64,000 nucleotides of DNA. Source: Delphinus delphis (taxonomy: Eukaryota > Chordata > Mammalia > Artiodactyla > Delphinidae). The notes beneath the pieces are model-generated. The model saw nothing but the letters and a program-made list of their open reading frames with translations, was not told the DNA's origin and did not search any database. Shown here one piece after another: positions 33,288 through 45,784 of this stretch; positions within the stretch are counted from its first letter, which is position 1; each line of letters begins with the position of its first letter. The stretch covers positions 85,564,072-85,628,071 of the forward strand of contig NC_082697.1 in NCBI RefSeq assembly GCF_949987515.2, read 5' to 3'. The position numbers and the translations under genes were made by a program.

Positions 33288-33720
33288 GTTTCAGGATTTA
33301 GTTTGAAGGTAGAGCCAACAGAATTTGTTAATGGACTGAATGTGAAAGAGAAGACGAAGGATAATGCCAAGGTTCTGGGCCTGAGTTACTGGGTAAATTA
33401 TAATGTCATTTATTAAGACAGAGGACACTGGGTAAAGGGCAGAGCTGGAGCAGGAAAAAAAGTTTGGTTTTAGACGGATTTGAGAAGTCTATTAAATGTC
33501 TAAGAGGAGATCGGTGTAGGCCACTGAAAATATAAATCTAGACCTCTGGGGAAGATTGAGGCTAGAGACAAATTAGGCAGGTGATTACCCACAAAGAGAG
33601 AAGAAAAGAAAGGACTGAGCCCTGAGGCAAGGAGAGGATTCAACAAAGGGAAGAGAAATGGTTTCAGTCAGCGAGACAGGAGAGTGGGATGCCCTAGACT
33701 CTGAAGACAGGTCTTCAAGA
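33288..33720 (-). repeat. ancient L2-like element, internal piece
   Basis: 'gaaggtagagccaacagaat', 'ggttctgggcctgagttact', 'aagaggagatcggtgtaggc' and 'aggactgagccctgaggcaa' follow the order of the same old family as 3300-3830 and 49785-50775. It holds the part that lies further from the L2 3' end. No frame survives. The family name is from memory. Confidence 0.5.
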
Positions 33721-34650
33721 AGCAAAGAGTAATCTGATGGTATCACATGCTCCTGAGAGGCTGTTTTTGGAGTCTCTAGAATGTTTTTATTTTCCTCCTC
33801 ATACTTACTCTTCTCACTTCCTGGACCCCAATTCCAAGAGTCTCTGTGTCCTTAGGAACTTTGCTGACTCTTGCTTCCTTTTTCCTACATTCCTTAAGTA
33901 CCGCAAGCTACTCACAGTAATTTGAAAGGGACAGGAAAGAAGGTATAAAAATGATTAAGTCGAGTTCACACCACAGCTTCTTCTTCTTTCATGCCTGGGC
34001 TGTAGTATCTGCTAAGATTAAAAGGGACCAGAGTGAAGTGGAGTAGGAATTGCCACTTTAAGGAACAGAAGAATCACCCAATCAAGGACAAGTGAAAGGA
34101 CAGTACAGCAATTTTGAAGAACAAGCTATGGTTAGAAACCACACACCTACGGAGAATACTGCAGATCGACTCACTCAAAGCTACTCCAGTCTTCTTACTA
34201 ACAATTCAGAAAGACACTTAATTCCCTGTAATAAATCCCTTTCTGTTTAAAGTAGAAAGAATTAGATTCTATTTTCTACAACTGAACCCTGACCAACACA
34301 GTCTTCAAAGTTGTTCTAATTCACCCCAAAGTGCTGAGCAATATGGCCACAAGAGCGGATAACATGAGTTTATGTTGGGTTAGGGATTTGCATGACCGGA
34401 GAGATTTAAAAAGTAAGAAATTCCAGACATCCCACAAGTAGTTTCTGAGCATCATGATTCTGCCAGTAACTGGCCCCATCGGCTCAGTGCATTTTGACCT
34501 TCATTAGGAATCAGCCACCCTCAGAGCAACAGAACCAAGGCTCCCAATTTCTTAAGCAAGAGATCTGAACTCATTCACAGACAGCCCACCCCTGAGAATG
34601 ACACAGTCAAATATACTGCCTGAAGTAGCAGCCTCTTCTTTTCTTCTTAT
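33721..34650. other. unassigned sequence, possible LTR end near 34215-34305
   Basis: 'ccctgtaataaatccctttc' followed by 'ctgaaccctgaccaacacag' looks like the end of an old LTR, but I could not name it. The rest is not recognised. Confidence 0.35.
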
Positions 34651-34664
34651 AAAAGATTATGACA
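34651..34664. repeat. target-site duplication, left copy
   Basis: aaaagattatgaca here is repeated without change at 34875-34888, after the SINE A tail. Confidence 0.95.
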
Positions 34665-34874
34665 GGGCTTCCCTGGGGGCGCAGTGGTTGAGAGTCCGCC
34701 TGCCGATGCAGGGGACACGGGTTCGTGCCCCGGTCCGGGAGGATCCCACGTGCCGCGGAGCGGCTGGGCCCGTGAGCCATGGCCACTGAGCCTGCGCGTC
34801 CGGAGCCTGTTGCTCCGCAGCAGGAGAGGCCACAGCAGTGAGAGGCCCGCGTACCACAAAAAAAAAAAAAAAAA
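34665..34874 (+). mobile_element. CHR-type SINE, short form with perfect target-site duplication
   Basis: The body runs from 'gggcttccctgggggcgcag' through 'ggttcgtgccccggtccggg', 'gccgcggagcggctgggccc' and 'gtgagaggcccgcgtaccac' to an A tail of about 20. A 14-base identical target-site duplication, intact CpGs and the long A tail make it one of the youngest insertions in the window, a good candidate for presence/absence differences between related species. Four overlapping frames are SINE-derived. Confidence 0.97.
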
Positions 34875-34888
34875 AAAAGATTATGACA

Positions 34889-36174
34889 TACTGACAAGGA
34901 GAAATATAAGAGCCTTTTCTGGACAATGAAACCCAGTCCCCAGCCTCAATTTAGCCTTCAGTTCTAATCAGTGGTAATGTCAAAGTGGTAAGCTGAATTA
35001 ACTGTTTAACTTATAATGTTATTATTATTTAGGCACCTTCAATGATACAATGAGTACCACAAAAAAGCTTCACAGATTTACCAAAAATACTTCTTACCTA
35101 TTTAGGGGAGGGGGAGTTATTTGGAAATACAAACAACTTATTGGCTAAATGTCAGAATCTTTAAAAGTATTACTGTCTCTACAGCCTATTATGACATTCC
35201 CAGAAACTGTTCCAGCTTCTACTAACTTTAATTATGAAATGCAGAGTCTTTCTAGGGCCTAGAAATATATTATTTCTAAAATAAACGGTAAGCCATTTAC
35301 ACTTACTATAAAATTTGTTTTTCCAAATAGGTAACAGATGACATTATCATTCCTTTATAATTACTCTAACTTCATTTTAAAAGAGTTATTACTTATTAGA
35401 AGTGTGAAGGAGGGCAATTATCAACTTCTTGAATCCTATTGACCCATATCGCTTTATACCCACAAAATAAGAATTTATATCTACATAAGATATAACGTCA
35501 GAATAACAGGAAGAATGTGAGAACAATTTACAGCACTGACATTAAAGGATGGAACCCTGCTAGCATTAATTTGTACAACTTTAGTCATACTTATCAGTAA
35601 GCCATGCCCTGTGCGTTAATTATCCAGAAGAAAGAGATTTAAAGCTACAATAAAGAAAAAAAATTTTAACTTCCTGTGGATGACCAAAAATAACAGCTTA
35701 AAATCTCAAACGATTTCAGTATCAATTAGTGTTACTCAAAAAAGTTAGAGATATTAACTTTAAACATAATAGTTTGGATAAAGTGGTTTTTAATCTGCAA
35801 TAAATTAACCACCATCTTCTTAGCTTAAAAAAGAGGCTTACTGCTAATCAAGACAAGGCATGAGAAAGCCACATTCTTAAGCTGAAAATAGATTTTTTTT
35901 AGTACCTATAAAGTAAGTAACAACAAGTGTTTTACCATAAATATACAGAACTACATTGCAAGGTCACATATTATAAAACCTAGATTAATTTTCTTATGAA
36001 AACGCCTTTAAAATACTCCCAAGTAAAATATCTAAGTCAACTTAGTTGATGCCGCCTTAAAATAGCCTGCACCTGAGATGTTCAAGGAATGTTTGAGATA
36101 ACATGTTGCACCAGAATCCAAAGGAAAGGTGCTTTATCAAGCAAATTCATCATCTAAAAATGTATGTTGACATA
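34889..36174. other. unassigned AT-rich sequence
   Basis: No gene, RNA or repeat is recognised in this interval. Confidence 0.5.
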
Positions 36175-37580
36175 TGACACCAAAAGCACACGCAACAAAA
36201 GAAAAAGAAATTGTACATCAAAATGTAAAACTTTTGTGCTTTGAAGAACACCATCAAGAAAGTGAAAATAGGACTTCCCTGGTGGTGCAGTGGTTAAGAA
36301 TCCACCTGCCAATGCAGGGGACTCAGGTTCAAGCTCTGGTCCAGGAAGATCCCACATGGCGCGGAGCAACTAAGCCCATGCGCTACAGCTACTGAGCCTG
36401 CGCTCTAGAGCCCACAAACCACAGCTACTGAGCCCACGTGACACAACTACTGAAGCCCGCGCGCCCAGAGCCTGTGCTCCGCAACAAGAGAAGCCACCAC
36501 AATGAGAAGCCCGCACACCACAACAGAGTAGCCCCCACTCTCTGCAACTAAAGAAAGCCCGTGCACAGCAACAAAGACCCAACACAGCCAAAAATAAATA
36601 AATAAATTTATGTTTAAAAAATGAAAGTGAAAACAAACCCAAAGCATAGGAAAAAATATTTTGAAATCATATACTAGTTAAGAAACATTATAATTCAAAA
36701 CTAAGTAATTTTAAAATGTGCAAAGAATCTGAACACACATTCCTCTAAAGATTTGTAAATGGCCAATAAGCACATGAAGAGATGCTCAACCTTATTAGCA
36801 ATCAAGGAAACACAAGTCAAAACCACAATGAGATACCACTTCCCACTTACTAGGATGGCTATAATTTTTTAAAAATGTAAAATAAGTATTCGCAAAGATT
36901 TGGAGAAGTTAGTACCCTCATACACTGTTGGTGGGAATATAAAATGATGCAGCCACTTTGGAAACAGTCTGGCAGTTCCTCAGAGTCATATGACCCAGCA
37001 ATTCCACTTCTAGGTATATACCCAACAGAAACAAAAACACAGCCATACAAAAAGTTGTATGGCAGCATTATTCATAACCACCAAAAGGTAAAAACAATCC
37101 AAATATTTGTCCATCAACTGATGAATGGATAAATAAAATGTGGCATATCCATAAAATCAAATACTATTCAGCTATAGAAAAGAATAAAGTACTGATACAT
37201 GTTACAAGGTACATGAACCTTGAAAATACGATACTAAATGAAAGAAGCCAAACACAAAAGGCCAAACACATGCTGCATGACTTTTATATTAAATGTCCAG
37301 AATAGGCAAATCTAGAGACAGAAAGTAGATTAGTGGCTAATCTAACTACTAATTAGATGAGATTGGGGTTAAAATAATTAACCCCACCCCCACCCCAGGA
37401 CTCAAAGGATGAAGGGATTATAGCTAAGGAGTGTGAGGTTTCTTTTAAGGGTGATGAAAATGTTCTAAGATTGATTGTTGATTGGCTGCACAACTCTGAA
37501 AATACTAAAAGCTGTTGAATTTTACACTTTGAATGAGTGAATTATGTGGTATGTGAATTATATCTCAATAAAGCTATTTA
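36175..37580 (+). repeat. old L1M ORF2 3' end and 3' UTR, split by a SINE
   Basis: The left part ('acaccaaaagcacacgcaac', 'aaacttttgtgctttgaaga') and right part ('gaaaacaaacccaaagcata', 'ggccaataagcacatgaaga', 'cacaatgagataccacttcc', 'tcatatgacccagcaattcc', 'aaatgttctaagattgattg') form one L1 when the SINE at 36270-36622 is removed. The end is 'tatctcaataaagctattt'. Heavy decay; only a short C-terminal frame at 36944-37132 is left. Confidence 0.85.
36270..36612 (+). mobile_element. CHR-type SINE, long form, nested in L1M
   Basis: The head is 'ggacttccctggtggtgcag', followed by 'ctgccaatgcaggggactca', two 'gctactgagcc' blocks, 'gagaagccaccacaatgaga' and 'caacaaagacccaacacagc', then an (aaat)n tail. 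Flanks gaaagtgaaaa at 36258-36268 and 36623-36633 are identical, so the insertion into the old L1M is clear. About 340 bp, long class. Overlapping frames are SINE-derived. Confidence 0.96.
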
Positions 37581-37969
37581 ATTTTAGAAGTATATGAACA
37601 AGGAGCTCAAAACGAAGAGAGGACAAAGAATCTGTTTCTCCCCAATGTCATAAGAGTGCCTCAAGAAGGTAGTCCAAAGGCATGGGAGCTGAGAACCTAC
37701 ATGAGTACCAACCACTGTCTGCAACATGGCTCATAACGTAAATTTTTTCAAATTGGCATTAACAAAATATGAATTAATTTAAATGAAAAAAGTAAAACAT
37801 ACCTACGTAAATAATACCTAGCAGCAGCGAGAGGGGATAAATAGCATTCATGAACACAATAAGAAGATACATCGGTGAGACCTTTTGTTTGGGTAATTCA
37901 ACACTATCAGTATGTTTAAATGTACATATCTAGTATTTCCATGGTAGGAGTCACCTTTTTGGATTTTCT
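37581..37969. other. unassigned sequence
   Basis: No recognised gene or repeat. Confidence 0.5.
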
Positions 37970-38400
37970 TGCAAAAATAATATGTTGAACTACACATATA
38001 GCCAGTGCATGATCATGTCCAATAACAAAAAAGAAACAACCTAAAGGTCCCTCAAGGACTGGTCACAGAAGTTATGATATACACAGAATACTACACAGTG
38101 ACTACAAGATCGGCGTGTGCACTTACAGAAAGATCTTAAAAGACACATGTGAAAAAGTGATGGTCAGTATAGAGAATATATAATCCTATTTGGATCTTTT
38201 TTTAAAAAATACACATATATCTAACATGAATAAAGATTTTCGGGGCTAAAAATACACAAAATATTTTAGTAGCAGTTACCTTTGGGTAGAAAGATTAGGG
38301 TAAGGAGATATTTTTTTTACGTAATACGTTTTTTGGCTGTTTGATTTTTTTTCAACCAAGTGAGCTGTTGTTTTTATAAATAAATTTTTAAACCATACTG
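37970..38400 (+). repeat. old L1M 3' UTR remnant
   Basis: 'aaacaacctaaaggtccctc', 'tatacacagaatactacaca', 'cagttacctttgggtagaaa' and 'ttttataaataaatttttaa' follow the order of an old L1 3' end in forward orientation. Much decayed. Confidence 0.6.
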
Positions 38401-40224
38401 CCTTTCTGTGTGACATCTGGGGTGTGGCTTACAATACAAACAAGCTAGGTTACTTGAACTAGGATGTTAGCATGATCTAAAATGAAATCATCATCATCAT
38501 TTACAAGTAACTTCAATATATATGCCTAAAAGCAAATTCAAAGAGCTCATAAATGTAGACCTTAAAATAGGCCTGATTCTGTTTTATGATACATTACTTC
38601 ATTTCAAACAATTCAAAATAACATTATAATGCACTAGTCAAACAAGACGAAGTGAAAACATTTTGAAATATGTCATTTGCCTCTAGAAGACGTCTCTTTG
38701 CTCAACACCTGTAATATTTCAACTATACATTTCAACTTTATTCTTCCCATTTTCAGAAGGAATGTTAAACATGTACAGAATAATACTATATTTATAACAT
38801 GTTATTTTTAGGTAATCCTATTCTGAATGTTCTATCTACATCTTAACCTTATTTTCACAGCCTCCAAAGGGATAAATGGGGATACTATTATCCTCTTTTT
38901 ATATATGCATAGTGATCAGGTATCGAAATACACAGTATATCATTCAATATATGAAAAAACAACCATTATATTATAGGTGCAAAAACTCTTTGGGCCAAAA
39001 GTGTTCGAGAATTCAGCTTTCTTTGGATGTTAGAACAGTAATAATACAGCACTACATAACACCCCCTAGGGCACGGCAAAGCACAACATACTCTAACACA
39101 TCACTCTTTCTGCAAAGAAATGTATGAATATTCACACCAAGTGGGGTAAAGAAAGACACATCTGTGCAGGTAAAGTTTTGCCTCCAATGAGTTATAAAAA
39201 CATTTTAGAACTTCTATTCTGAAGTGATAGATATTAGATTCTGGGCCTACACTGGGCAGTTTTCTAGCTGGAAAATTACTTTTTTCTACTCAAGTGTATT
39301 TTCTTGTATGAAAAAATCACTTTAAATCTCAACGTTAAATCCTTTTTCGGAGAGATGGGTGTGTGGAGTAAAATCTGACAAAGATCACCTCAGGAATCAT
39401 TTGCGCCACATAACTAATCACTTGCTTTCATCAGCTGTATATAAACAAAATCAGTAAAATCTAAGTATGAGACCCAGAGAGGAGATGTAATTTATTGCTA
39501 CTTAATTAGCAGCTTCTTCCTCTTTATCTCCCTGAAATCCTTCCACGTGACACATGTTGCCCCCATTCATCACCCTCTTTCTTCAGTTTTGCCTTCTCCA
39601 AACTAAAGATCCCCACCAGGCTCCTTCAACCATCCTCTGTGTGACACTATTCCCTAATTTTCCCACACTGATCACTCTCTTGTGGATATACTCATTTGTC
39701 AATATCCTTCTGAAAATGTCACACCCAGGACCAAATGCTGGTGTTATCTGACCAGCACAAAATCTAGTTACTTTCCAGGAACCGAGTGTTATCGTTACAT
39801 CTAACATCTTAAGATTATTAAACCTAAGTGCTAAATCACACTAATGCAATTGGTATAAAATCAGAGAGATGATCAACTAATTCACTACTAAATAAAAACG
39901 TATAAACACTTTGTACTCAATATGTATATAAAAGGATACTCATTCTCAGTAATAGATGTAAATAAAAATGAGGTACTATATAATACTTTGATACAGATTA
40001 AATGATAATGTCTGGAACTTGCTTCAAATGAATTGACAGAAGGGAAACAGGTGGGATGCAGACGAAACAATATCAGCCATGAGCTGAAATCACTAGGTGA
40101 AAAAACTGGATGATGGGTGCATATTCTAATGTTGCACATGTTTACATTTTTCATGATAAAAAGTTAAAGCAATAAAAAAAGAAAGAAAAAGTGTAAAAGA
40201 AGAAGCTGTCAGTTTGCCTATTTC
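38401..40224. other. unassigned sequence
   Basis: No gene or firm repeat is recognised. A weak MIR-like patch may lie around 38840-38930. Frames at 38876-39127, 39554-39751 and 39888-40154 have no known family. Confidence 0.42.
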
Positions 40225-40786
40225 TGATTTGTAATAATTTAAAAAGACCACAAAGCAGTGTTGGTGAGAAGATGTGGAAATGAGGACTTCACTTAGTGAC
40301 GTATAAATTAACACTACCTTTTTCAAGAGCAACCAGGTGATAGGGAACAAAATGGAAATACTCTGGGATGCAGCAAACCTACTCCAAGGTATTTACCCTA
40401 AGTAAGGTGATTATCAGACGAGTAGGAAGAGATGAATACCTAACCATATTCATCACATCATGATTTAAAATGAAGAACTATAACAACTTCAATGTCTATT
40501 AATCGGAGAGTTAAGGAAAATCTGACTCACACTGGAAGAGTATGCATCCATCCACTGAAAATAACGGTTGCATGTCTATATTTACAGATTTGAAAATAGA
40601 TTGATGGGTGAAAGGTAACAAAAAAGGACACAACTTGATCCCACTTCATTGGGGATATGTATACTTTTACATATGAATGGAAGTACAGAGAGATTTCTAG
40701 AAACCAGTTCATCAAAATGCTAACAACGGTTATCTGTGCGGAAGAAGATTTCTGTTGATGTTTACATTCATTTCTTTCCCAGTTTA
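40225..40786 (+). repeat. old L1M 3' part, left of a nested full-length L1
   Basis: 'caaagcagtgttggtgagaa', 'tttaccctaagtaaggtgat', 'cttcaatgtctattaatcgg' and 'acaacttgatcccacttcat' belong to an old L1 ORF2 end and 3' UTR in forward orientation. The remnant continues at 46684 with 'agtttttactttctttatag', so the full-length minus-strand L1 landed inside it. Confidence 0.65.
40769..40786. repeat. 18-bp target-site duplication, left copy
   Basis: catttctttcccagttta is found here and again, identical, at 46684-46701. It brackets the full-length L1. Confidence 0.97.
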
Positions 40787-40992
40787 TTTTTTTTAATGTT
40801 AGAATTTTATTTTTTTATACAGCAGGTTCTTATTAGTTATCCATTTTATACATATTAGTGTATACATGTCACTCCCAATCTCCCAGTTCATCCCACCCCC
40901 CCTCGCCACTTCCCCCCTTGGTGTCCATACGTTTGTTCTCTACATCTGTGTCTCTATTTCTGCCCTGCAAACCAGTTCATCTGTACCATTTT

Positions 40993-43900
40993 CTAGGTCC
41001 CACATATATGTGTTAATATACGATATTCGTTTTTCTGACTTACTTCACTCTGTATGACAGTCTCTAGATCCATCCACATCTCTACAAATGACCCAATTTC
41101 GTTCCTTTTTATGGCTGAGTAATATTCCATTGTATATATGTACCACATCTTCTTTACCCATTCACCTGTCAATGGGCATTTAGGTTGCTTCCATGACCTG
41201 GCTATTGTAAATAGTGCTGCAATGAACATTGGGGTGCATGTGTCTTTTTGAATTACGGTTTTCTCTGGGTATATGCCCAGTAGTGGGATTGCTGGGTCAT
41301 ATGGTAATTCTATTTTTAGTTTTTTAAGGAACCTCCATACTGCTCTCCATAGTGGCTGTATCAATTTACATTCCCACCAACAGTACAAGAGGGCTCCCTT
41401 TTCTCCACACCCTCTGCAGCATTTGTTGTTTGTAGATTTTCTGATGATGCCCATTCTAACTGGTATGAGGTGATACCTCACTGTGTTTTGATTTGCATTT
41501 CTCTAATAATTAGTGATGGTGAGCATCCTTTCATGTGCATCTTGGTCATCTGTATGTCTTCTTTGGAGAAGTGTCTATTCAGGTCTTCTGCCCGTTTTTT
41601 AATTGGGTTGTTTGTTTTTTTAATCTTGAGCTGCATGAGCTGCTTATATATTTTGGAAAATAATCCTTTGTCTGTTGATTCATTTGCAAATATTTTCTCC
41701 CATTCTGAGGGTTGTCTTTTCGTCTCATTTATGGTTTCCTTTGCTGTGCAAAAGCTTTTACGTTTAATTAGGTCCCATTTGTTCTTGTTTTTATTTTCAT
41801 CACTCTAGGAGGTAGATCAAAAAAGATCTTGCTGTGATTTATGTCAAAGAGTGTTCTTCTTATGTTTTCCTCTAAGAGTCTTATAGTGTCTGGCCTTACA
41901 TTTAGGTCTCAAATCCATTGTGAGTTTATTTTTGTGTTTGGAGTTAGGGAGTGTTCTAATTTCATTCTTTTACACGTAGCTGTCCAGTTTTCCCAGCACC
42001 ACTTATTGAAGAGACTGTCTTTTCTCCATTATATATCCTTGCCTCCTTTGTCATAAATTAGTTGACCATAGGTGCGTGGGTTTATCTCTGGGCTTTCTAT
42101 CCTGTTCCATTGGTCTATATTTCTGTTTTTGTGCCAGTACCATATTGTCTTGATTACTGTAGCTTTGTAGTATACTCTGAAGTCAGGGAGTCTGATTCCT
42201 CCAGCTCTGTTGTTTTCCCTCAGGACTGTTTTGGCTATTTGGGGTCTTTTGTGTTTCCATACAAATTTTAAGACATTTGGTTCTAGTTCTGTAAAAAATG
42301 TCATTGGTAATTTCATAGGGATTGCATTGAATCTGTAGATTGCTTTGGGTAGTACAGTCATTTTCAAAATATTGATTCTTCCAATCCAAGAACATGGTAT
42401 TTCTCTCCATCTGTTTGTATCACCTTTAATTTCTTTCATCAGTGTCTTATAGTTTCTTGCATACAGGTCTTTTGTCTCCCTAGGTAGGTTTATTCCTCGG
42501 TATTTTATTCTTGTTGTTGCAATGGTAAATGGGAGTGTTTCCTTAATTTCTCTTTCAGGTTTTTCATCATTAGTGTATAGGAATGCAACAGATTTCTGTG
42601 TATTAATTTTGTACCCTGCAACTTTACCAAATTCATTGATTAGCTCTAGTGGTTTTCTGGTGGCATCTTTAGGATTCTCTATGTATATCATGTCATCTGC
42701 AAACAGTGACAGTTTTATTTCTTCTTTTCCAATTTGTATTCCTTTTTTTCCTTCTCTGGTGGCCGTGGCTAGGACTTCCAAAACTATGTTGAATAATACT
42801 GGTGAGAGTGGACTTCCTTGTCTTGTTCCCGATCTTAGAGGAAATGCTTTCAGTTTTTTACCATTGAGAATGATGTTTGCTGTGGGTTTGTCCTCTATGG
42901 CCTTTATTATGTTGAGATAGGTTCACTCTATGCCTACTTTCTGGAGAGTTTTTAACACAAATGGGTGTTGAATTTTCTCAAAAGCTTTTTCTGCATCTAC
43001 TGAGATGATCACATGGTTTTTCTTCTTCCATTTGTTAATATGGTGTATCACACTGATTGATTTGCGTATATTGAAGAATCCTTGCATCCCTGGGATAAAT
43101 CCCACTTGATTGTGGTGTATGATCTTTTTCATGGGTTGTTGGATTCTGTTTGCTAGTATTTTGTTGAGGATTTTTACATCTATATTCATCAGTGATACTT
43201 TTTTTGTAGTATCTTTGTCTGGTTTTGCTAATATATTCATCAATATGATATTTGCATCTATATTCATCAGTGATACTTTTTTTGTAGTATCTTTGTCTGG
43301 TTTTGCTATCAAGGTGATGTTAGCCTCATAGAATGAGTTTGGGAGTGTTCCTTCCTCTGCAATTTTTTGGAAGACTTTGAGAAGGATGGGTGTTAGCTCT
43401 TCTCTAAATGTTTGATAGAATTCACCTGTGAAGCCATCTGGTCCTGGACTTTTGTTTGTTGGAAGATTTTTCATCATAGTTTCAATTTCATTACTTGTGA
43501 TTGGTCTGTTCATTATTTCTATTTCTTCCTGGTTCAGTCTTGGAAGGTTATACCTTTCTAAGAATTTGTCCATTTCTTCCAGGTTGTCTATTTTATTGGC
43601 ATAGAGTTTCTTGAAGTAGGATGCTTTGCATTTCTGATGTAACTTTTTCTTTTTCATTTCTAATTGTATTGATTTGAGTCCTCTCCCTCTTTTTCTTGAT
43701 GAGTCTGGCTAATGGTTCATCAATTTTGTTTATCTTCTCAAAGAACCAGCTTTTAGTTTTATTCATCTTTGCTACTGTTTTGTTTCTATTTCATTTATTT
43801 CTGCTCTGACCTTTATGATTTCTTTCCTTCTGCTAACTTTGGGTTTTGTTTGTTCTTCTTTCTCTAGTCCCTTTAGGTGTAAGGTTAGATTGTTTGAGAT

Positions 43901-44824
43901 TTTTCTTGTTTCTTCAAGTAGGCTTGTATTGCTATAAACTTCCCGCTTAGAACTGCTTTTGCTGTATCCCATAGGTTTTGGATCATTGTGTTTTCATTGT
44001 CATTTGTCTCTAGGTATTTTTTGATTTCCTCTTTGATTTCTTCACTGATCTCTTGGTTATTTAGTAACAATGTTTAGCCTCCATGTGTTTGTGTGTATTT
44101 TTACATTTTTTCCCCTGTAATTGATTTCTAATATCATAGCATTGTGGTGGTCAGAAAAGATGCTTGATATGATTTCAATTTTCTTAAATTTACTGAGGCA
44201 TGATTTGTGACCCAAGATGTGATCTATCCTGGAGAATGTTCCATGCGCACTTGAGGAGAAAGTGTAATCTGCTGTTTTTAGATGGAATGTCCTATAAATA
44301 TCAATTAAATCTATCTGGTCTACTGTGTCATTTGAAGCTTGTGTTTCCTTATTAGTTTTCTGTCTGGATGATCTGTCCATCGGTGTGAGGTATTAAAGTC
44401 TCCCACTATTATTGTGTTACTGTCAATTTCCCCTTTTATAGCTGTTAGCAGTTGCCTTATGTATTAAGGTGCTCCTATGTTGGGTACATATATATTTATA
44501 ATTGTTATATCTTCTTCTTGGATTGATCCCTTGATCATTATGTAGTGTCCTTCCTTGTCTCTTGTAACATTCTTTAAAGTCTAGTTTATCTGATATGAGT
44601 ATTGCTACTCCAGCTTTCTTCTGACTTCCATTTGCATGGAATATCTTTTTCCATCCCCTCACTTTCAGTCTGAATGTGTCGCTAGGTCTGAAGTGGGTCT
44701 CTTGTAGACAGCATATATATGGGCCTTGTTTTTGTATCCATTCAGTGAGCCTGTGTCTTTTGGTTGGAGCATTTAATCCATTCATGTTTAAGGTAATTAT
44801 CGATATGTATGTTCCTATTACCAT
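40993..44824 (-). pseudogene. L1 ORF2 (endonuclease-reverse transcriptase), broken
   Basis: The region spans 3832 bases, about the 1275 codons usual for L1 ORF2. Pieces in order are: 44824-44423, endonuclease start with ITLNMNGLNAP and CCLQETHF; 44380-44057, endonuclease end with SRIDHILGH and SDHHNAM; 43972-43772, linker; 43657-42923, RT start with [15 protein letters not shown] and [14 protein letters not shown]; 42781-42029, RT core with the catalytic FADD at 42703-42692; 41481-40993, C-terminal region with [12 protein letters not shown] and [11 protein letters not shown]. Breaks lie between all these pieces. The function was nicking target DNA and copying L1 RNA; it is lost here. Confidence 0.93.
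43177..43332. repeat. 78-bp in-frame tandem duplication within L1 ORF2
   Basis: The word catctatattcatcagtgat and the following text through ggttttgct start at 43177 and again at 43255, a period of 78 bases (26 codons). The ORF2 frame reads through both copies, giving '[17 protein letters not shown]' twice. Both copies also lack the ENYRP residues that normally lie between KK and ISL in L1 reverse transcriptase. Confidence 0.93.
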
Positions 44825-44882
44825 CTTCTTAATTGTTATGTGTTTGTTTTTGTAGGTCCTTTTCTTCTCTTGTTTTTCCCAC

Positions 44883-45784
44883 TTAGAGAAGTTCCTTTAG
44901 CATTTGCTGTAGAGCTGGTTTGGTGGTACTGAATTCTCTTAGCTTTTGCTTGTCTGTAAAGCTTTTGATTTCTCTGTCGAATCTGAATGATATCCCTGCT
45001 GGGTAGAGTAATCTTGGTTGTAGGTTCTTCCCTTTCATCACTTTAAATATGTCATGCCCTCCCTTCTGGCTTGTAGAGTTTCTGCTGAGAAATCAGCTGT
45101 TAACCTTACGGGAATTCCCTTGTATGTTATTTGTCGTTTTTCCCTTACTGCTTTCAATAATTTTTCTTTGTCTTTAATTTTTGCCAATTTGATTACTAAG
45201 TGTCTCGGTGTGTTTCTCCTTGGGTTTCTCCTGCCTGGGACTCTCTGCGCTTCCTGGACTTGGGTGGCTATTTCCTTTCCCATGTTAGGGAAGTTTTTGA
45301 CTATAATTTCTTCAAATATTTTCTTGGGTCCTCTCTCTCTCTCCTCTCCTTCTGGGACCCCTATAATGCGAACGTTGTTGCGTTTAATTTTGTCCCAGAG
45401 GTCTCTTAGTCTGTCTTCATTTCTTTTCATTTTTTTCTTTATTCTGTTCCGCAGCAGTGAATTCCACCATTCTGTCTTCCAGGTCACTTATCCATTCTTC
45501 TACCTCAGTTATTCTGCTATTGATTCCTTCTAGTGTAGTTTTCATTTCAGTTATTGTATTGTTCATCTCTGTTTGTTCTAAATTTTTCTAGGTCTTTGTT
45601 AAACATTTCTTGCATCTTCTCGATCTTTGCCTCCATTCTTTTTCTGAGGTCCTGGATCATCTTCACTATCATTATTCTGAATTCTTTTTCTGGAAGGTTT
45701 CCTATCTCCACACCTCATTTAGTTGTTTTTCTGGAGTTTTATCTGGTTCCTTATCATCTGGTACATAGCCCTCTGCCTTTTCAT
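44883..45784 (-). pseudogene. L1 ORF1 (RNA-binding protein), broken
   Basis: ORF1 appears to start at 45784 (MKRQRAMYQM) and its normal stop is at 44883-44885 after the ALQQMLKELL-like end. The best preserved part is the minus frame 45487-45038: LRDLWDKIKRNNVRIIGVPEGEE (RRM-like region), then AQRVPGRRNPRRNTPRHLVIKL and RLTADFSAETLQARRE (C-terminal domain). A frameshift follows QARRE, where HDIFKVMKG is usual, and others break the N-terminal coiled coil. The native protein is an RNA-binding trimer that packages L1 RNA. Confidence 0.88.

Noticed and set aside
34607..34929. Five overlapping frames at 34.6-34.9 kb
   Set aside because: All are SINE-derived, with Phe or Lys runs from the A tail.
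42029..43657. Reverse transcriptase frames as a possible new RT system
   Set aside because: Sequence order, FADD motif, the ORF1 upstream and the target-site duplication show an ordinary L1.
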